Shown piece by piece: positions 1 to 7,618 of a stretch of DNA of 64,000 bases (position 1 is its first letter; each line of letters opens with the position of its first letter). Made by a program: the position numbers and the translations under genes. The notes below the pieces were generated by a model. That model saw nothing but the letters and a program-made list of their open reading frames with translations, was not told where the DNA came from and did no database searches. Origin of the DNA: ZC4RG17 sp036259475 (GTDB taxonomy: Bacteria; Actinomycetota; Acidimicrobiia; Spongiisociales; ZC4RG35); assembly GCA_036259475.1 (NCBI GenBank), contig DATABS010000006.1:28033-92032 (forward strand), read 5' to 3'.

Positions 1-274
1 CGCCGACACCGAAAATGTCCAATCCGCATACCGGAGGAAGGTCTTCCGGCAGACTCCTTGTAAGTATCGTCCCTATCGATGGGGGGCGACGCCGTGATGT
101 CCAACCGGCCTGGACATCGCCTCAAGGCGGGCGGAGCCGGCCTAGCGTCGCTAACTCGATTGATCCTGGTTTGGCGGATTCGTTGGCGACAGCTCAGGCT
201 TCCCTGCTGTAACCACTCGCCGAGCGCACAGTCAAACTGGTGTGCGCTTTCGCCTTCCCGAATGGGACGTGCCG
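1..274. other. left edge, no gene supported
   Basis: Short open frames exist on the plus strand, but none has recognisable protein character, a ribosome site or family motifs. A gene truncated by the window edge cannot be excluded. Confidence 0.4.
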
Positions 275-685
275 ATGCCGGAGCAGCTGGTGTCGTATTG
301 GACTGCCTGGAACGAGCCAGATTTGCGCCTGCTCTCACGGCATCTGGCCTACGCAGTCACCGAGAGCGTCGAATGGAGCGATCCACGCGATTCGTTCATT
401 GGAATCATTCCGCTCGAGTCTGCGATTCGGCGCCTGCGGACGAGCAAACCGAACTATCGGTTCGTCATCGCATCCGAAATCGATCATCACCACGGCCGAC
501 TGAGATACCGGTGGGACATGGTCCATCGGGGACGAACACTGATGGAGGGCCTCGACGTCGTCACTCTGGAGCCTTCGACGGGGCTGATCTGTCGCGTTGA
601 TGGTTTCTTCGGGCAACCCACTCCCGTCGACCATGACAACGGCGGCATCCCCGACGCCCTCCGCAATTCGATCAGCTCGATCTGA
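275..685 (+). CDS. SnoaL/NTF2-like fold protein
   Basis: A 136-residue protein with the look of a small NTF2-like (SnoaL-type) cone-fold protein. It has an N-terminal helix with YWTAWNEPDL, an aromatic-rich middle (YRFVIASEIDHHHGRLRYRW) and a closing strand with a GLICRVDGFFG ending, the usual place of the 'dG.I' strand in these proteins. Family members range from isomerases and hydrolases to non-catalytic domains, so no reaction can be assigned. An in-frame GTG at 242 would add 11 residues; the ATG at 275 was preferred because family members start close to the first helix. It stands alone, convergent with the decayed gene downstream. Confidence 0.6.
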   Translation: MPEQLVSYWTAWNEPDLRLLSRHLAYAVTESVEWSDPRDSFIGIIPLESAIRRLRTSKPNYRFVIASEIDHHHGRLRYRWDMVHRGRTLMEGLDVVTLEPSTGLICRVDGFFGQPTPVDHDNGGIPDALRNSISSI

Positions 686-734
686 CTGTCGTGATGCCTG
701 GAAGCCGAGCCTCGGACGTGGTGAGGCGGGGTGG

Positions 735-1484
735 CTATGGCGGGCTGTGGTTGAGGATGGTTCCGTCGGGTCGGGTGAGGGTGGGGTGGCCGGGAGTGCC
801 GGTGAGTTTCCATCGGTGGCGGTGGATGAGGGTGTGGTGGTGGCGGCAGATGAGGACCAGGTTGGTGGGGTTTGTGGGGCGGTTTCGGGTCCAGGGTTTG
901 AGGTGGTGGGCGCCGTGTCCAACACGTCACCGGTTTCGGGGTCGAGGTCGCCGTCGAGACGCCAGCGTCCTTTCCACGTCTTCGACAGGTACGCCCGCGA
1001 CGGCTCCGGTTCGGCATCGTCTACATCGTCGGGTTGGTCGTGGGCCTGGCACCAGTAATCCAAGTGCTTGGCGGGTCTCGGCCACCGTCAAACCCGACAC
1101 AGCATCCGTCAGTGTTTCTTGGTCTTCGGTGAAGATTTCGGGGTGGCGGACCCGGGCGTGGGCCAACAACTCCAACTGGGTCAACGAGATCTTCCCCGCA
1201 TACGCCGCTTTCACCGCGTATCTCATGTGATCCAGCGACCGGGCCACGAACACTTCCCGGCTGGCCTCACCCGAAGACATCCCACACCGGTGGGTGAGGA
1301 ACGCCGAAGTCGAGGTGTAACCGACGTACTCGAAACCTCTCCCCTCATCCAAGCGGGCGACCGTCGCCAGGCGCATCAGCCGACAACCCGAGATCGGCTC
1401 GTCGAACTCCACCACCTCGTCCATCACCCAACCCGACCCAACCCCCGTATCGAACGTCTGTTCGCCCATACCGCCAACCCACAA
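735..1484 (-). pseudogene. decayed DUF222/HNH endonuclease gene
   Basis: The first ~140 codons read as the N-terminal part of a DUF222 protein, ending VAETRQAL. Near 1060 an extra base (CACTTGG) shifts the frame. The next frame gives LDYWCQAHD, then WRLDGDLDPETGDVLDTA, the hallmark of DUF222 C-termini. Near 920 the frame returns to the first one and runs directly into an HNH motif (AHHLKPW, then NLVLICRHHHTLIH) before a TAG at 735-737. In intact relatives the two motifs are well separated, so an internal deletion has joined them. DUF222/HNH proteins are abundant multicopy actinobacterial genes. An insertion, a deletion and lost framing make this a non-functional remnant. Confidence 0.85.
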
Positions 1485-1533
1485 GACCCCACCGACACAA
1501 ACCAGGGGGCCGTCGCAAGAATTTTCGACGGAT

Positions 1534-2718
1534 TCAGCCGCAGCGGCGGATCTCCATCGGGAAGGCCTGCGTCACTTCAGGACCGTCACCCGCGATCCAG
1601 ATCGAGTTGCCGACCTGCACACCGGCCAGTCCGTCGACCACATTGGGTTGGACCACCACCAGGGCACCCTCGGGATAGGTCCAGTCGTCGGGGTGAGTGG
1701 CACCCCGCGATGCACGAGTCCGGAGGATCGGCGGCAGGTACGCACCGCCGAAGCCGTGCACGAGGTCGTCCCAGATGTCGAAACCGGCTTGGGTCACGCC
1801 ATCGGCTTCATCGAGCAACTCGCCGACGCTAACGCCCGGCTTCAAGACACTCAGGATGGACTGGTAGACCTCGGTGGCGACCTCGTGCAGCCGCTGGTAG
1901 GCCGACGTCGGGTCGGTCCCGATGGTGAACGTGCGGAGGATCTGGCCGGCATAACCCCAGAACGTCGTGCTGATCTCCGTCACGAACACGTCTCCCGCCT
2001 CCAGAGTGCGGTCCGGGTGGTACTGATGGGGTACCTGAACCCGCGGATCCTCCATCGGGGTCGTGAGGCTGAAATGGATCAGGTTCACCCCTCCCTCGCC
2101 GAGGTAGGTTTCCTCGACGATGCGGGCGACCTGCCGCTCACTCATTCCGGGGCCCAACTCTGCAGCCAGCGCCTCCACTGCCGCGTCATTCATCCGGGAG
2201 GCGATGCGGGTGAACATCATCTCCTCCTTCGATTTGACGAGGCGAAATTCCTGATAAGCCGGATTGAGGGAGATGAACCGGGCATCAGGAAGCACCGTGC
2301 GCAGGATCTCCACATCGTCGTGGGGAACGGAGCCGATCAAGCCCACCCGTTGAGATCCTGCCAGACGGCCGGCAACCGCTTCTGCCTGGTCCGTCGGCGT
2401 GTCGCCTCCATATATCACCTCGCTCACGACGGAGATCCGTTGGGCGTCGGGCAGGTGGTTCCAGAGTCGGACCGAAAGAATCGGCGCTTCGCCGGAACGG
2501 AAGAGTAGATACGACATGACCTGGGGCGGCCAGTTGCAGAAGTACTGGACAGACGTCTCCAAGGGTCCGGTAGCTCCCCCCACGAGGACTGCGTCCAGTT
2601 CTCTCTCCACCATGATGCCGCCGAGCCACTCGTGGCGTCGCTTCATCTCCTCCGGTGAGTACCGCGGGAAGCCTTCGTGGTGGGAGACGAGGTGCTGACC
2701 GAAGCGACCGGAACTCAT
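1534..2718 (-). CDS. M24-fold protein, metal site degenerate
   Basis: A 394-residue protein with the two-domain plan of creatinase/prolidase (M24): an N-terminal creatinase-like domain to about residue 150 and a pita-bread domain after it. Metallopeptidases of this family bind two metals through D, D, H, E, E. Only the His is kept (HGFG near residue 319). The first Asp is Glu (VTEIST, ~245), the second is Gln (GQILRTF, ~255), the first Glu is replaced in VVQPNVV (~354) and the last in QVGNSIW. Loss of the metals with retention of the His is what creatinase itself shows, so a metal-independent hydrolase or a non-catalytic protein is more likely than a peptidase. A true M24 member lies at 9644-10897. 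Confidence 0.8.
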   Translation of the reverse strand: MSSGRFGQHLVSHHEGFPRYSPEEMKRRHEWLGGIMVERELDAVLVGGATGPLETSVQYFCNWPPQVMSYLLFRSGEAPILSVRLWNHLPDAQRISVVSEVIYGGDTPTDQAEAVAGRLAGSQRVGLIGSVPHDDVEILRTVLPDARFISLNPAYQEFRLVKSKEEMMFTRIASRMNDAAVEALAAELGPGMSERQVARIVEETYLGEGGVNLIHFSLTTPMEDPRVQVPHQYHPDRTLEAGDVFVTEISTTFWGYAGQILRTFTIGTDPTSAYQRLHEVATEVYQSILSVLKPGVSVGELLDEADGVTQAGFDIWDDLVHGFGGAYLPPILRTRASRGATHPDDWTYPEGALVVVQPNVVDGLAGVQVGNSIWIAGDGPEVTQAFPMEIRRCG

Positions 2719-2837
2719 TGGACTGACGTGAATTGCATGGCGACGTCATCGTCGCATACCGGAGCCCTCGTTCCGAAGCGTCCGGTTAGATTCCAGCTCG
2801 AGCCATCCAGGCTCGCATCCAAGATCAGGAGGCCGAA

Positions 2838-3617
2838 GTGTCGACGGCGCAGGTAGAAGGAGTGGAGTTGGCGTACACGCGGACAGGCAGCGGGCCGCCC
2901 CTGATGCTGATCACCGGGCTGTCCGGACGGGGACAGGAGTGGGGCCCCCAGGTCGAACTGTTCGCGGCGGACTTCGACGTCATCGTGCCGGACCATCCCG
3001 GGTCAGGCGGCTCGTCCCGGCCCTCCGAGTTCACTCTCACGCACCACGCCGACGCGATGGCCGGGCTGCTCGGGGAGCTGGGGACCGGCCCGGCGCACAT
3101 CGTCGGATCGTCGACGGGAGGCGCCATCGCGCAACTGCTGGCGCTGGACCACCCCGAAGTAGTCCGCAGCATCTCCCTCGTGTCGTCCTGGGCTCGCGCG
3201 GACGCCTTCTTCCGTCACCAGTTCGCCGCCCGAAAGGGGGTGCTCGAGCACCAGGGCACGGCGGCGTATGCCGGCGTTTCAGCCTTGTTGCTGTTTTCGC
3301 CGCAGTTCTTTCGCGATCACTACGACGAGATCGAGAAGTGGCACGCCGCCGCCTCTCGGGGCGACGCCGGCGTGATGTCCGCCCGGATCGACATGATCCT
3401 GGAGCACGACGAACTCGACCGGATCGGGGGAATCGACGCCCCCACCCTCGTCTTGGTGGGATCGGCCGATGCCTGCACCCCTCCGCACTTGTCGCGGGAA
3501 CTCGCAGCGACCATCCCCGGAGCGGAGAGTTCGATGATCGAGGGCGGACACCTCATCTACAAGGAGAACGTCGAAGGGTTCCACCAGGTCGTGACAGAAT
3601 TCCTGGCCCGTCACTGA
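2838..3617 (+). CDS. alpha/beta hydrolase
   Basis: A 259-residue alpha/beta hydrolase with all expected signatures: oxyanion region after LITGLSG, nucleophile Ser in GSSTGG (~95), acid in LVGSADACTPP (~215) and catalytic His in IEGGHLIYKEN (~236). The GTG start is preceded by AGGAGG at 2827-2832. It is the first gene of a plus-strand run with nitrile-hydratase-like genes and a second hydrolase, with 47 bases to the next gene. An amide- or ester-cleaving role next to a nitrile hydratase is plausible but inferred; sequence alone cannot choose a substrate. Confidence 0.85.
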   Translation: MSTAQVEGVELAYTRTGSGPPLMLITGLSGRGQEWGPQVELFAADFDVIVPDHPGSGGSSRPSEFTLTHHADAMAGLLGELGTGPAHIVGSSTGGAIAQLLALDHPEVVRSISLVSSWARADAFFRHQFAARKGVLEHQGTAAYAGVSALLLFSPQFFRDHYDEIEKWHAAASRGDAGVMSARIDMILEHDELDRIGGIDAPTLVLVGSADACTPPHLSRELAATIPGAESSMIEGGHLIYKENVEGFHQVVTEFLARH

Positions 3618-3651
3618 GGACGGCGCCGGCAATCGATTGTGAGCGCTGCGG

Positions 3652-3657
3652 TAGAGT
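3652..3657 (+). promoter_or_regulatory. -10 box, leaderless start of nitrile hydratase-like gene
   Basis: TAGAGT lies 7 bases before the ATG at 3665, the spacing of a leaderless transcript; no Shine-Dalgarno sequence is present. Confidence 0.5.
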
Positions 3658-3664
3658 TGCTCGG

Positions 3665-4648
3665 ATGAGCGGTGATCATCCCCATATGCAGGATTTCGAG
3701 GGCCATGTCGAGGCGGTGGCCTCGGACCTCGAGTACTTCCGGCGCAAGCGGATCGAGCCCCGCGTCCTCCTCTATCTCCGGCGAGGGATCATCGGCTGGG
3801 GCGACCTCTTCGGCGGCCACGACGAGATCGGCTCGGCGGATGAGCCTGAGCCCCAGGCAGATCTGGAACTTCGCATCCGGGCGTTGGAGGACTCGCTCGA
3901 TGAATTGATCCTCGCAAGCGCCACGGTCACTGCCGGGGTCCGGCTCGCCGATCACACCGTCGCCATCGACGACAACCGAACGGAGCGGGGCGACTACAAC
4001 CCGGAGTTCCGGCTTCCCACCCGAAGTTACGAAGGCGACATCGAGACTCGCATCGGTCTGCTCGAAAAGGCCATAACTGACGCGCGGCATCTCGTGGCGG
4101 CCTTCACCCGGGCGCTCGTTCTCGCCGGACAGGTGACCGAAGAAGACCTGGCGGCCAATCGGAGCCGGCTCAGCGAGTTAGGCCACCGAAACGGTGCCCG
4201 GATCGTGGCCCGGGCATGGGTCGATCCCGAGTTCAAGCAAAGGCTCCTCGAGACGGGGCGGGAAGCCGTGCGCGAGCTCGACATTCCTCCCGGCCGTCTC
4301 GGGAGGCTGGGAGTGGCGGAAAACACCGAGGATGCCCACAACATCGTTGTGTGCACCCTGTGCTCCTGCTACCCCCATGACCTGCTCGGCAACCCGCCCT
4401 GGTGGTATCGGACCGACGAGTACAAGACGCGCATCGTGACCGAGCCGCGGGAGACGATCCGGGATATGTTCGGACTCGAGATCGATCCCGACCGCAAGGT
4501 CGTCGTCCATGACTCGACCTCCGACGTCCGGTGGATGGTGCTTCCCCGACGTCCGGACGGCACGGAAGGGATGTCGGAAGAGGAACTGGCCGAGCTGGTG
4601 ACGGCCGAGAGCCTCGTGGGCAGCGCCGAGATCGCCTCGCCGGGATGA
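3665..4648 (+). CDS. nitrile hydratase/thiocyanate hydrolase-like alpha (metal) subunit
   Basis: A 327-residue protein. Its last ~190 residues match the nitrile hydratase alpha/thiocyanate hydrolase gamma subunit, including RNGARIVARAWVDPEFK and the metal-binding VCTLCSCYP (~225), followed by GNPPWWY and a C-terminal EGMSEEELAELVT. The Thr in CTLCSC is the version seen in cobalt enzymes. The N-terminal ~130 residues are extra for this family and contain two similar helical stretches (ELRIRALEDSLDELI and DIETRIGLLEKAITDA), suggesting internal duplication. It may compensate for the missing N-terminal half of the beta subunit next door (inference). The start is leaderless, and the stop overlaps the next ATG (ATGA). 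Confidence 0.8.
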   Translation: MSGDHPHMQDFEGHVEAVASDLEYFRRKRIEPRVLLYLRRGIIGWGDLFGGHDEIGSADEPEPQADLELRIRALEDSLDELILASATVTAGVRLADHTVAIDDNRTERGDYNPEFRLPTRSYEGDIETRIGLLEKAITDARHLVAAFTRALVLAGQVTEEDLAANRSRLSELGHRNGARIVARAWVDPEFKQRLLETGREAVRELDIPPGRLGRLGVAENTEDAHNIVVCTLCSCYPHDLLGNPPWWYRTDEYKTRIVTEPRETIRDMFGLEIDPDRKVVVHDSTSDVRWMVLPRRPDGTEGMSEEELAELVTAESLVGSAEIASPG

Positions 4649-4908
4649 GCGCGGATCGGTTCACCGTCGGCGATCGGGTCAGGGTCCTGGCGACGGTGCA
4701 GGATGGCAATCCCCGCACGCCCCGATACGTCCGCGACAAGCGCGGTGTCATAACCGCCCGCTATGGCGTGGTCGTCAATCCGCTCGACCATCACGAGCCC
4801 TATCCGCCGCTCTACACAGTCGAGTTCCGAGTCGAGGAACTCTCCGGCGTGCCTGGTCCCGATCTCGTGACGGCGGACCTCCATGAGGAGTGGCTGGAAC
4901 CGGCCTGA
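4645..4908 (+). CDS. short nitrile hydratase beta-like subunit (SH3-like domain only)
   Basis: An 87-residue protein equivalent to only the C-terminal SH3-like domain of nitrile hydratase beta. It has FTVGDRVRVL, RTPRYVRDKRGVI, a Tyr-rich strand and a closing DLHEEWLEPA. The usual HTR before PRY is NPR here. Full beta subunits are over 200 residues with a helical N-terminal half that is absent. Split beta subunits are known from thiocyanate hydrolase and three-subunit nitrile hydratases, but no second piece is found beside it. The start overlaps the alpha stop by 4 bases, so the two are translationally coupled and presumably form one complex. Confidence 0.75.
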   Translation: MSADRFTVGDRVRVLATVQDGNPRTPRYVRDKRGVITARYGVVVNPLDHHEPYPPLYTVEFRVEELSGVPGPDLVTADLHEEWLEPA

Positions 4909-4972
4909 TCGAAAGGCGCCCGACCAGGTCCTGCTCTATCGTTTGCGCAGCTCGAGTAGAAGGAGACAACAA

Positions 4973-5887
4973 GTGACCGTCGACCCCGAGAACGTAATCA
5001 TCACCGAACCGGCCCCCGACTCCGATATCCCGGTCGAGCTGATGTACATCGAGACATGGGACGGGCTGTATGCCCCCATCGGCCTGCGTGTCCCGCCCGG
5101 GGACGGACCCCACCCGCTGGTGCTGCTCGCCTCCGGCAACGGAGGGGGCGGCATGGCTTGGATCCGCGAGGCGGTCGCCAACCGCGGCTACATAATGGAA
5201 CGCCTCCTCGAGCGCGGCTACGCCTGCGCCTGGATCCGCTACCGAACCGAAGTCGAGCTCGGCTACGACAAGGGCGGTCGGCTCGTCCGCGACACCCGTC
5301 AGGGCAGGGACATGTTCAACCGGTCCCCCCTCGAATACGAGGACGAGATCGCCATCATCGAACACTTCAAGAAGGAGCCCCGATTCGACCCCGACCGCAT
5401 CGGCCTGATCGGAATGAGCCACGGCGGCGAGATGATCTTGAAACTCACGTCCGAGTACGACGGCGTGGCGGCGGCCGTGGCTTCGGAACCGGCTTCGCAC
5501 GAGTTCCTGGCTCTCAATCCAGACAACACAGCCTTCGTGAACCCCGATAGCGGCATGCGCAACATCGAGGAGATGCAGATGGCAGAGACCGAGAAGGTGC
5601 GCTCCCGGATCGACCTGGAAAGAGCCAACGCGCGCATTTCCTCCATCGCCACCCCGATCCTCGTCATGGGACGGGAGACCGATCATCTGCAAGGGATCTT
5701 CCGGGTGAGCTATGAGCTGCTGGAAGAGGCCGGCAAGGACGTGGAGTGGGTGAGCTGGGACCATCCGCTCCACGGGTATGTGTATCCCCTGCGCGGGTCC
5801 GACGGCGAGTACGAGGTGAACGAGGTCCAGGACCAGGCGATCGCCGGCGTGATCGACTTCCTCGACCGCTACCTCAAGGCTCAGTAG
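4973..5887 (+). CDS. alpha/beta hydrolase, dienelactone hydrolase/prolyl oligopeptidase-like
   Basis: A 304-residue alpha/beta hydrolase with nucleophile Ser in GMSHGGEM (~148) and catalytic His in DHPLHGY (~262); the acid is probably in PILVMGRETDHLQG. A GTG at 4973 follows AAGGAG at 4960-4965, which fixes the start. The N-terminal part has a short lid-like region (NGGGGMAW) before the core. It closes the nitrile-hydratase-like run 64 bases after the beta gene, and its stop overlaps the convergent Nudix gene by 7 bases. Substrate unknown. Confidence 0.8.
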   Translation: MTVDPENVIITEPAPDSDIPVELMYIETWDGLYAPIGLRVPPGDGPHPLVLLASGNGGGGMAWIREAVANRGYIMERLLERGYACAWIRYRTEVELGYDKGGRLVRDTRQGRDMFNRSPLEYEDEIAIIEHFKKEPRFDPDRIGLIGMSHGGEMILKLTSEYDGVAAAVASEPASHEFLALNPDNTAFVNPDSGMRNIEEMQMAETEKVRSRIDLERANARISSIATPILVMGRETDHLQGIFRVSYELLEEAGKDVEWVSWDHPLHGYVYPLRGSDGEYEVNEVQDQAIAGVIDFLDRYLKAQ

Positions 5888-6432
5888 CTGCCGAGCCCCA
5901 ACAGCCGACGGGTCATCATGGCGGTGGCTCCCCACAGGGAGTCGCCTTCGAGGTCGTAGAACCAGACCGTGTGACCGTTCCAGTCCTCCGAGTTCCATAG
6001 GGACTCGTCGGCCAGTTCCTCCAGGGTCGGGTGATACACCTTCACGACCTCCCGGGCCGAAGGCACCAGACGAGGAGGCTGGGCGAGACGGCCGACGACC
6101 GGCACGACCATGAGCCGGAACTGCACCGTGTCGATCGGAGGAAGGAAGCCCAGGACCTCCACGTCGTCGGGGTGGATCCCCACCTCCTCGTTCGCCTCGC
6201 GCAGGGCGGTAGCCGTGGGGCCGGCGTCGCTCGGGTCGGGTCTTCCACCCGGAAAGGCGATGTGACCGGCATGGGTGGGCATGGTGTCGGGGCGCTTGGT
6301 GAGGATCAGGCGGGTGAGGCCGTCGGGATCGTCGTAGACCGCGATGAGCACGGCCGCCCGATCGAGGTCACCGGGAGGGGGAGGATCGGGCGCCAGGTCG
6401 AAGTCCCACACCGGCCTGATCGTAGGCCTCAC
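5881..6432 (-). CDS. NUDIX hydrolase, CoA pyrophosphatase-like
   Basis: A 183-residue Nudix protein. The stretch LTKRPDTMPTHAGHIAFPGG continues into a Nudix box ending REANEEVGI. The preceding HAGxIAFPGG and a D in place of the first Glu are features of the CoA diphosphatase (NudL) subfamily, which cleaves CoA to phosphopantetheine and 3',5'-ADP. The GTG at 6432 overlaps the stop of the upstream VanZ-like gene (GTGA). An ATG eight codons earlier at 6456 is possible but would deepen the overlap. Confidence 0.8.
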   Translation of the reverse strand: MRPTIRPVWDFDLAPDPPPPGDLDRAAVLIAVYDDPDGLTRLILTKRPDTMPTHAGHIAFPGGRPDPSDAGPTATALREANEEVGIHPDDVEVLGFLPPIDTVQFRLMVVPVVGRLAQPPRLVPSAREVVKVYHPTLEELADESLWNSEDWNGHTVWFYDLEGDSLWGATAMMTRRLLGLGSY

Positions 6433-6890
6433 CTGGGCGCCACAGACGCCGCCCACAGGGTGAGCAGACAGGCGAAAATCCCAAGCCTGAGAAGCCCATT
6501 CGTCAGCCGGTGCCGGTTCTTTGCCCGTTGGCCGACCAGGCGGTAGAGCACGATGCCGGCGAGGACGCCTGCCGCGTCGGCCAGGAGGTCGAGAGCTTCG
6601 AATCGGCGCGTGGCTGATCCCGACTGGAGGATCTCGATCGCGACACCCCAGGCGAGACTGGCCGCTGCCGCCAGCGCCAACCCGACGGCCGGCGAGAGAT
6701 CACGTCGGAGGAGCAGCCACCCGGCGATCAGCATGGTGAGGAGGCTCGAGGCGGCGGCATGGCCCACGAGGTCGGCCCTGTCGAAACCGAGTTCGGGGAC
6801 CGGTGCGTGAGCGACCAGCCCGAGATAGGTGAACGTCGCCGCCCACGACAATGCCACCCATCCACTCCAGGGGGCGAGGTCACGTGTCAC
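6429..6890 (-). CDS. VanZ-like family membrane protein
   Basis: A 153-residue membrane protein with about four helices. The VanZ-family pattern is clear: DLVGHAAASSLLTML, then GVAIEILQ and FEALDLLADAAGVLAG. VanZ relatives confer low-level teicoplanin resistance in some bacteria, but most members are uncharacterised. The GTG start at 6890 lies 8 bases after a TACGCT box, a leaderless arrangement. It overlaps the Nudix gene by 4 bases and is divergent from the acetyltransferase. Confidence 0.7.
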   Translation of the reverse strand: MTRDLAPWSGWVALSWAATFTYLGLVAHAPVPELGFDRADLVGHAAASSLLTMLIAGWLLLRRDLSPAVGLALAAAASLAWGVAIEILQSGSATRRFEALDLLADAAGVLAGIVLYRLVGQRAKNRHRLTNGLLRLGIFACLLTLWAASVAPR

Positions 6891-6898
6891 GGCGACGC

Positions 6899-6904
6899 AG
6901 CGTA
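6899..6904 (-). promoter_or_regulatory. -10 box, leaderless start of VanZ-like gene
   Basis: TACGCT on the minus strand lies 8 bases upstream of the GTG at 6890. Confidence 0.45.
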
Positions 6905-6948
6905 GGGGGCCGAGACCGGGGGGGGCGGAAGGTTCCTCGGCCGGACGA

Positions 6949-6954
6949 TAGGCT
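6949..6954 (+). promoter_or_regulatory. -10 box, leaderless start of acetyltransferase
   Basis: TAGGCT lies 6 bases before the ATG at 6961. Confidence 0.5.
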
Positions 6955-6960
6955 AGGACG

Positions 6961-7545
6961 ATGGCTCGCGTGCCACCCGAGATTCTCGAAACCGAGCGGC
7001 TCGTAATCCGGCGATTCCACCGGCGCGACGTTTCCTCTCTCGAGGAAGGAGTCCGCTCCTCGCTGGCCGATCTCAACGAGTGGCTCCCGTGGGCTCACAT
7101 GGACTACACCCGCGACGATGCCGTTGCCTTCATCCGCGACTCGATCCAAGCCTGGCGGGAGGAGAAGGCGTTCGACTACGCCATCCGGACCCAGGAACAG
7201 CCGGACCACCACCTCGGAAACATCTCGATCTGGCAGACGTCGAGGACCGGACGGATCGGAGAGATCGGGTACTGGATCCGTACCGACCTCAGCCGCCGAG
7301 GCTACGCCACCGAGGCAACCCGGGCGATGATGAAAGCCGGGTTCGACAACCTCGGCCTCCACAAGGTGACTCTGCGTATCGCCGTGGGCAACCGGGGATC
7401 GGAGCGTGTGGCGGAGAAGCTCGGGTTCACCCGCGAGGGACTGCTCCGAGAGGAGCTGTTGATCCGGGGCAACTGGGTGGACCACACGCTCTACTCGATG
7501 CTCGAAGGGGAGTTCCGCCGAATCGGCCGCCAGGTCCTGCGCTGA
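6961..7545 (+). CDS. GNAT acetyltransferase, RimJ/RimL type
   Basis: A 194-residue GNAT protein of the RimJ/RimL class. It opens with ETERLVIRRFHRRDVSSL and carries GEIGYWIRTDLSRRGYATEA, the acetyl-CoA pyrophosphate loop region, followed by NLGLHKVTLRI, RGSERVAEKLGF and a closing RGNWVDHTLYSML. These enzymes acetylate N-terminal amines of ribosomal proteins or small amines; the substrate here is unknown. The start is leaderless. It is convergent with E1 beta across a hairpin at 7566-7606. Confidence 0.85.
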   Translation: MARVPPEILETERLVIRRFHRRDVSSLEEGVRSSLADLNEWLPWAHMDYTRDDAVAFIRDSIQAWREEKAFDYAIRTQEQPDHHLGNISIWQTSRTGRIGEIGYWIRTDLSRRGYATEATRAMMKAGFDNLGLHKVTLRIAVGNRGSERVAEKLGFTREGLLREELLIRGNWVDHTLYSMLEGEFRRIGRQVLR

Positions 7546-7565
7546 TCACATCATGGCACTTGATT

Positions 7566-7606
7566 GACGGGCAATATTCCGTCATCGAGACGGAACATTG
7601 CCTGTC
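7566..7606. terminator. long hairpin between convergent genes
   Basis: Two 18-base arms (7566-7583 and 7589-7606) with two mismatches and a 5-base loop separate convergent genes. The core TATTCCGTC-N5-GACGGA recurs in the hairpin at 52108-52156. No T-run, so a bidirectional terminator is inferred. Confidence 0.6.
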
Positions 7607-7618
7607 AGTTGCGGCGAG

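Noticed and set aside
335..1063. Long minus-strand frame antisense to the SnoaL-like gene
   Set aside because: Only its first part (DYWCQAHD to VLDTA) is real, as the middle segment of the broken DUF222 gene; the rest is a shadow of the plus-strand gene.
1510..1531. CCGTCG/CGACGG hairpin after the M24-fold gene
   Set aside because: Six-base stem with a 10-base loop and no T-run; too weak to call a terminator.
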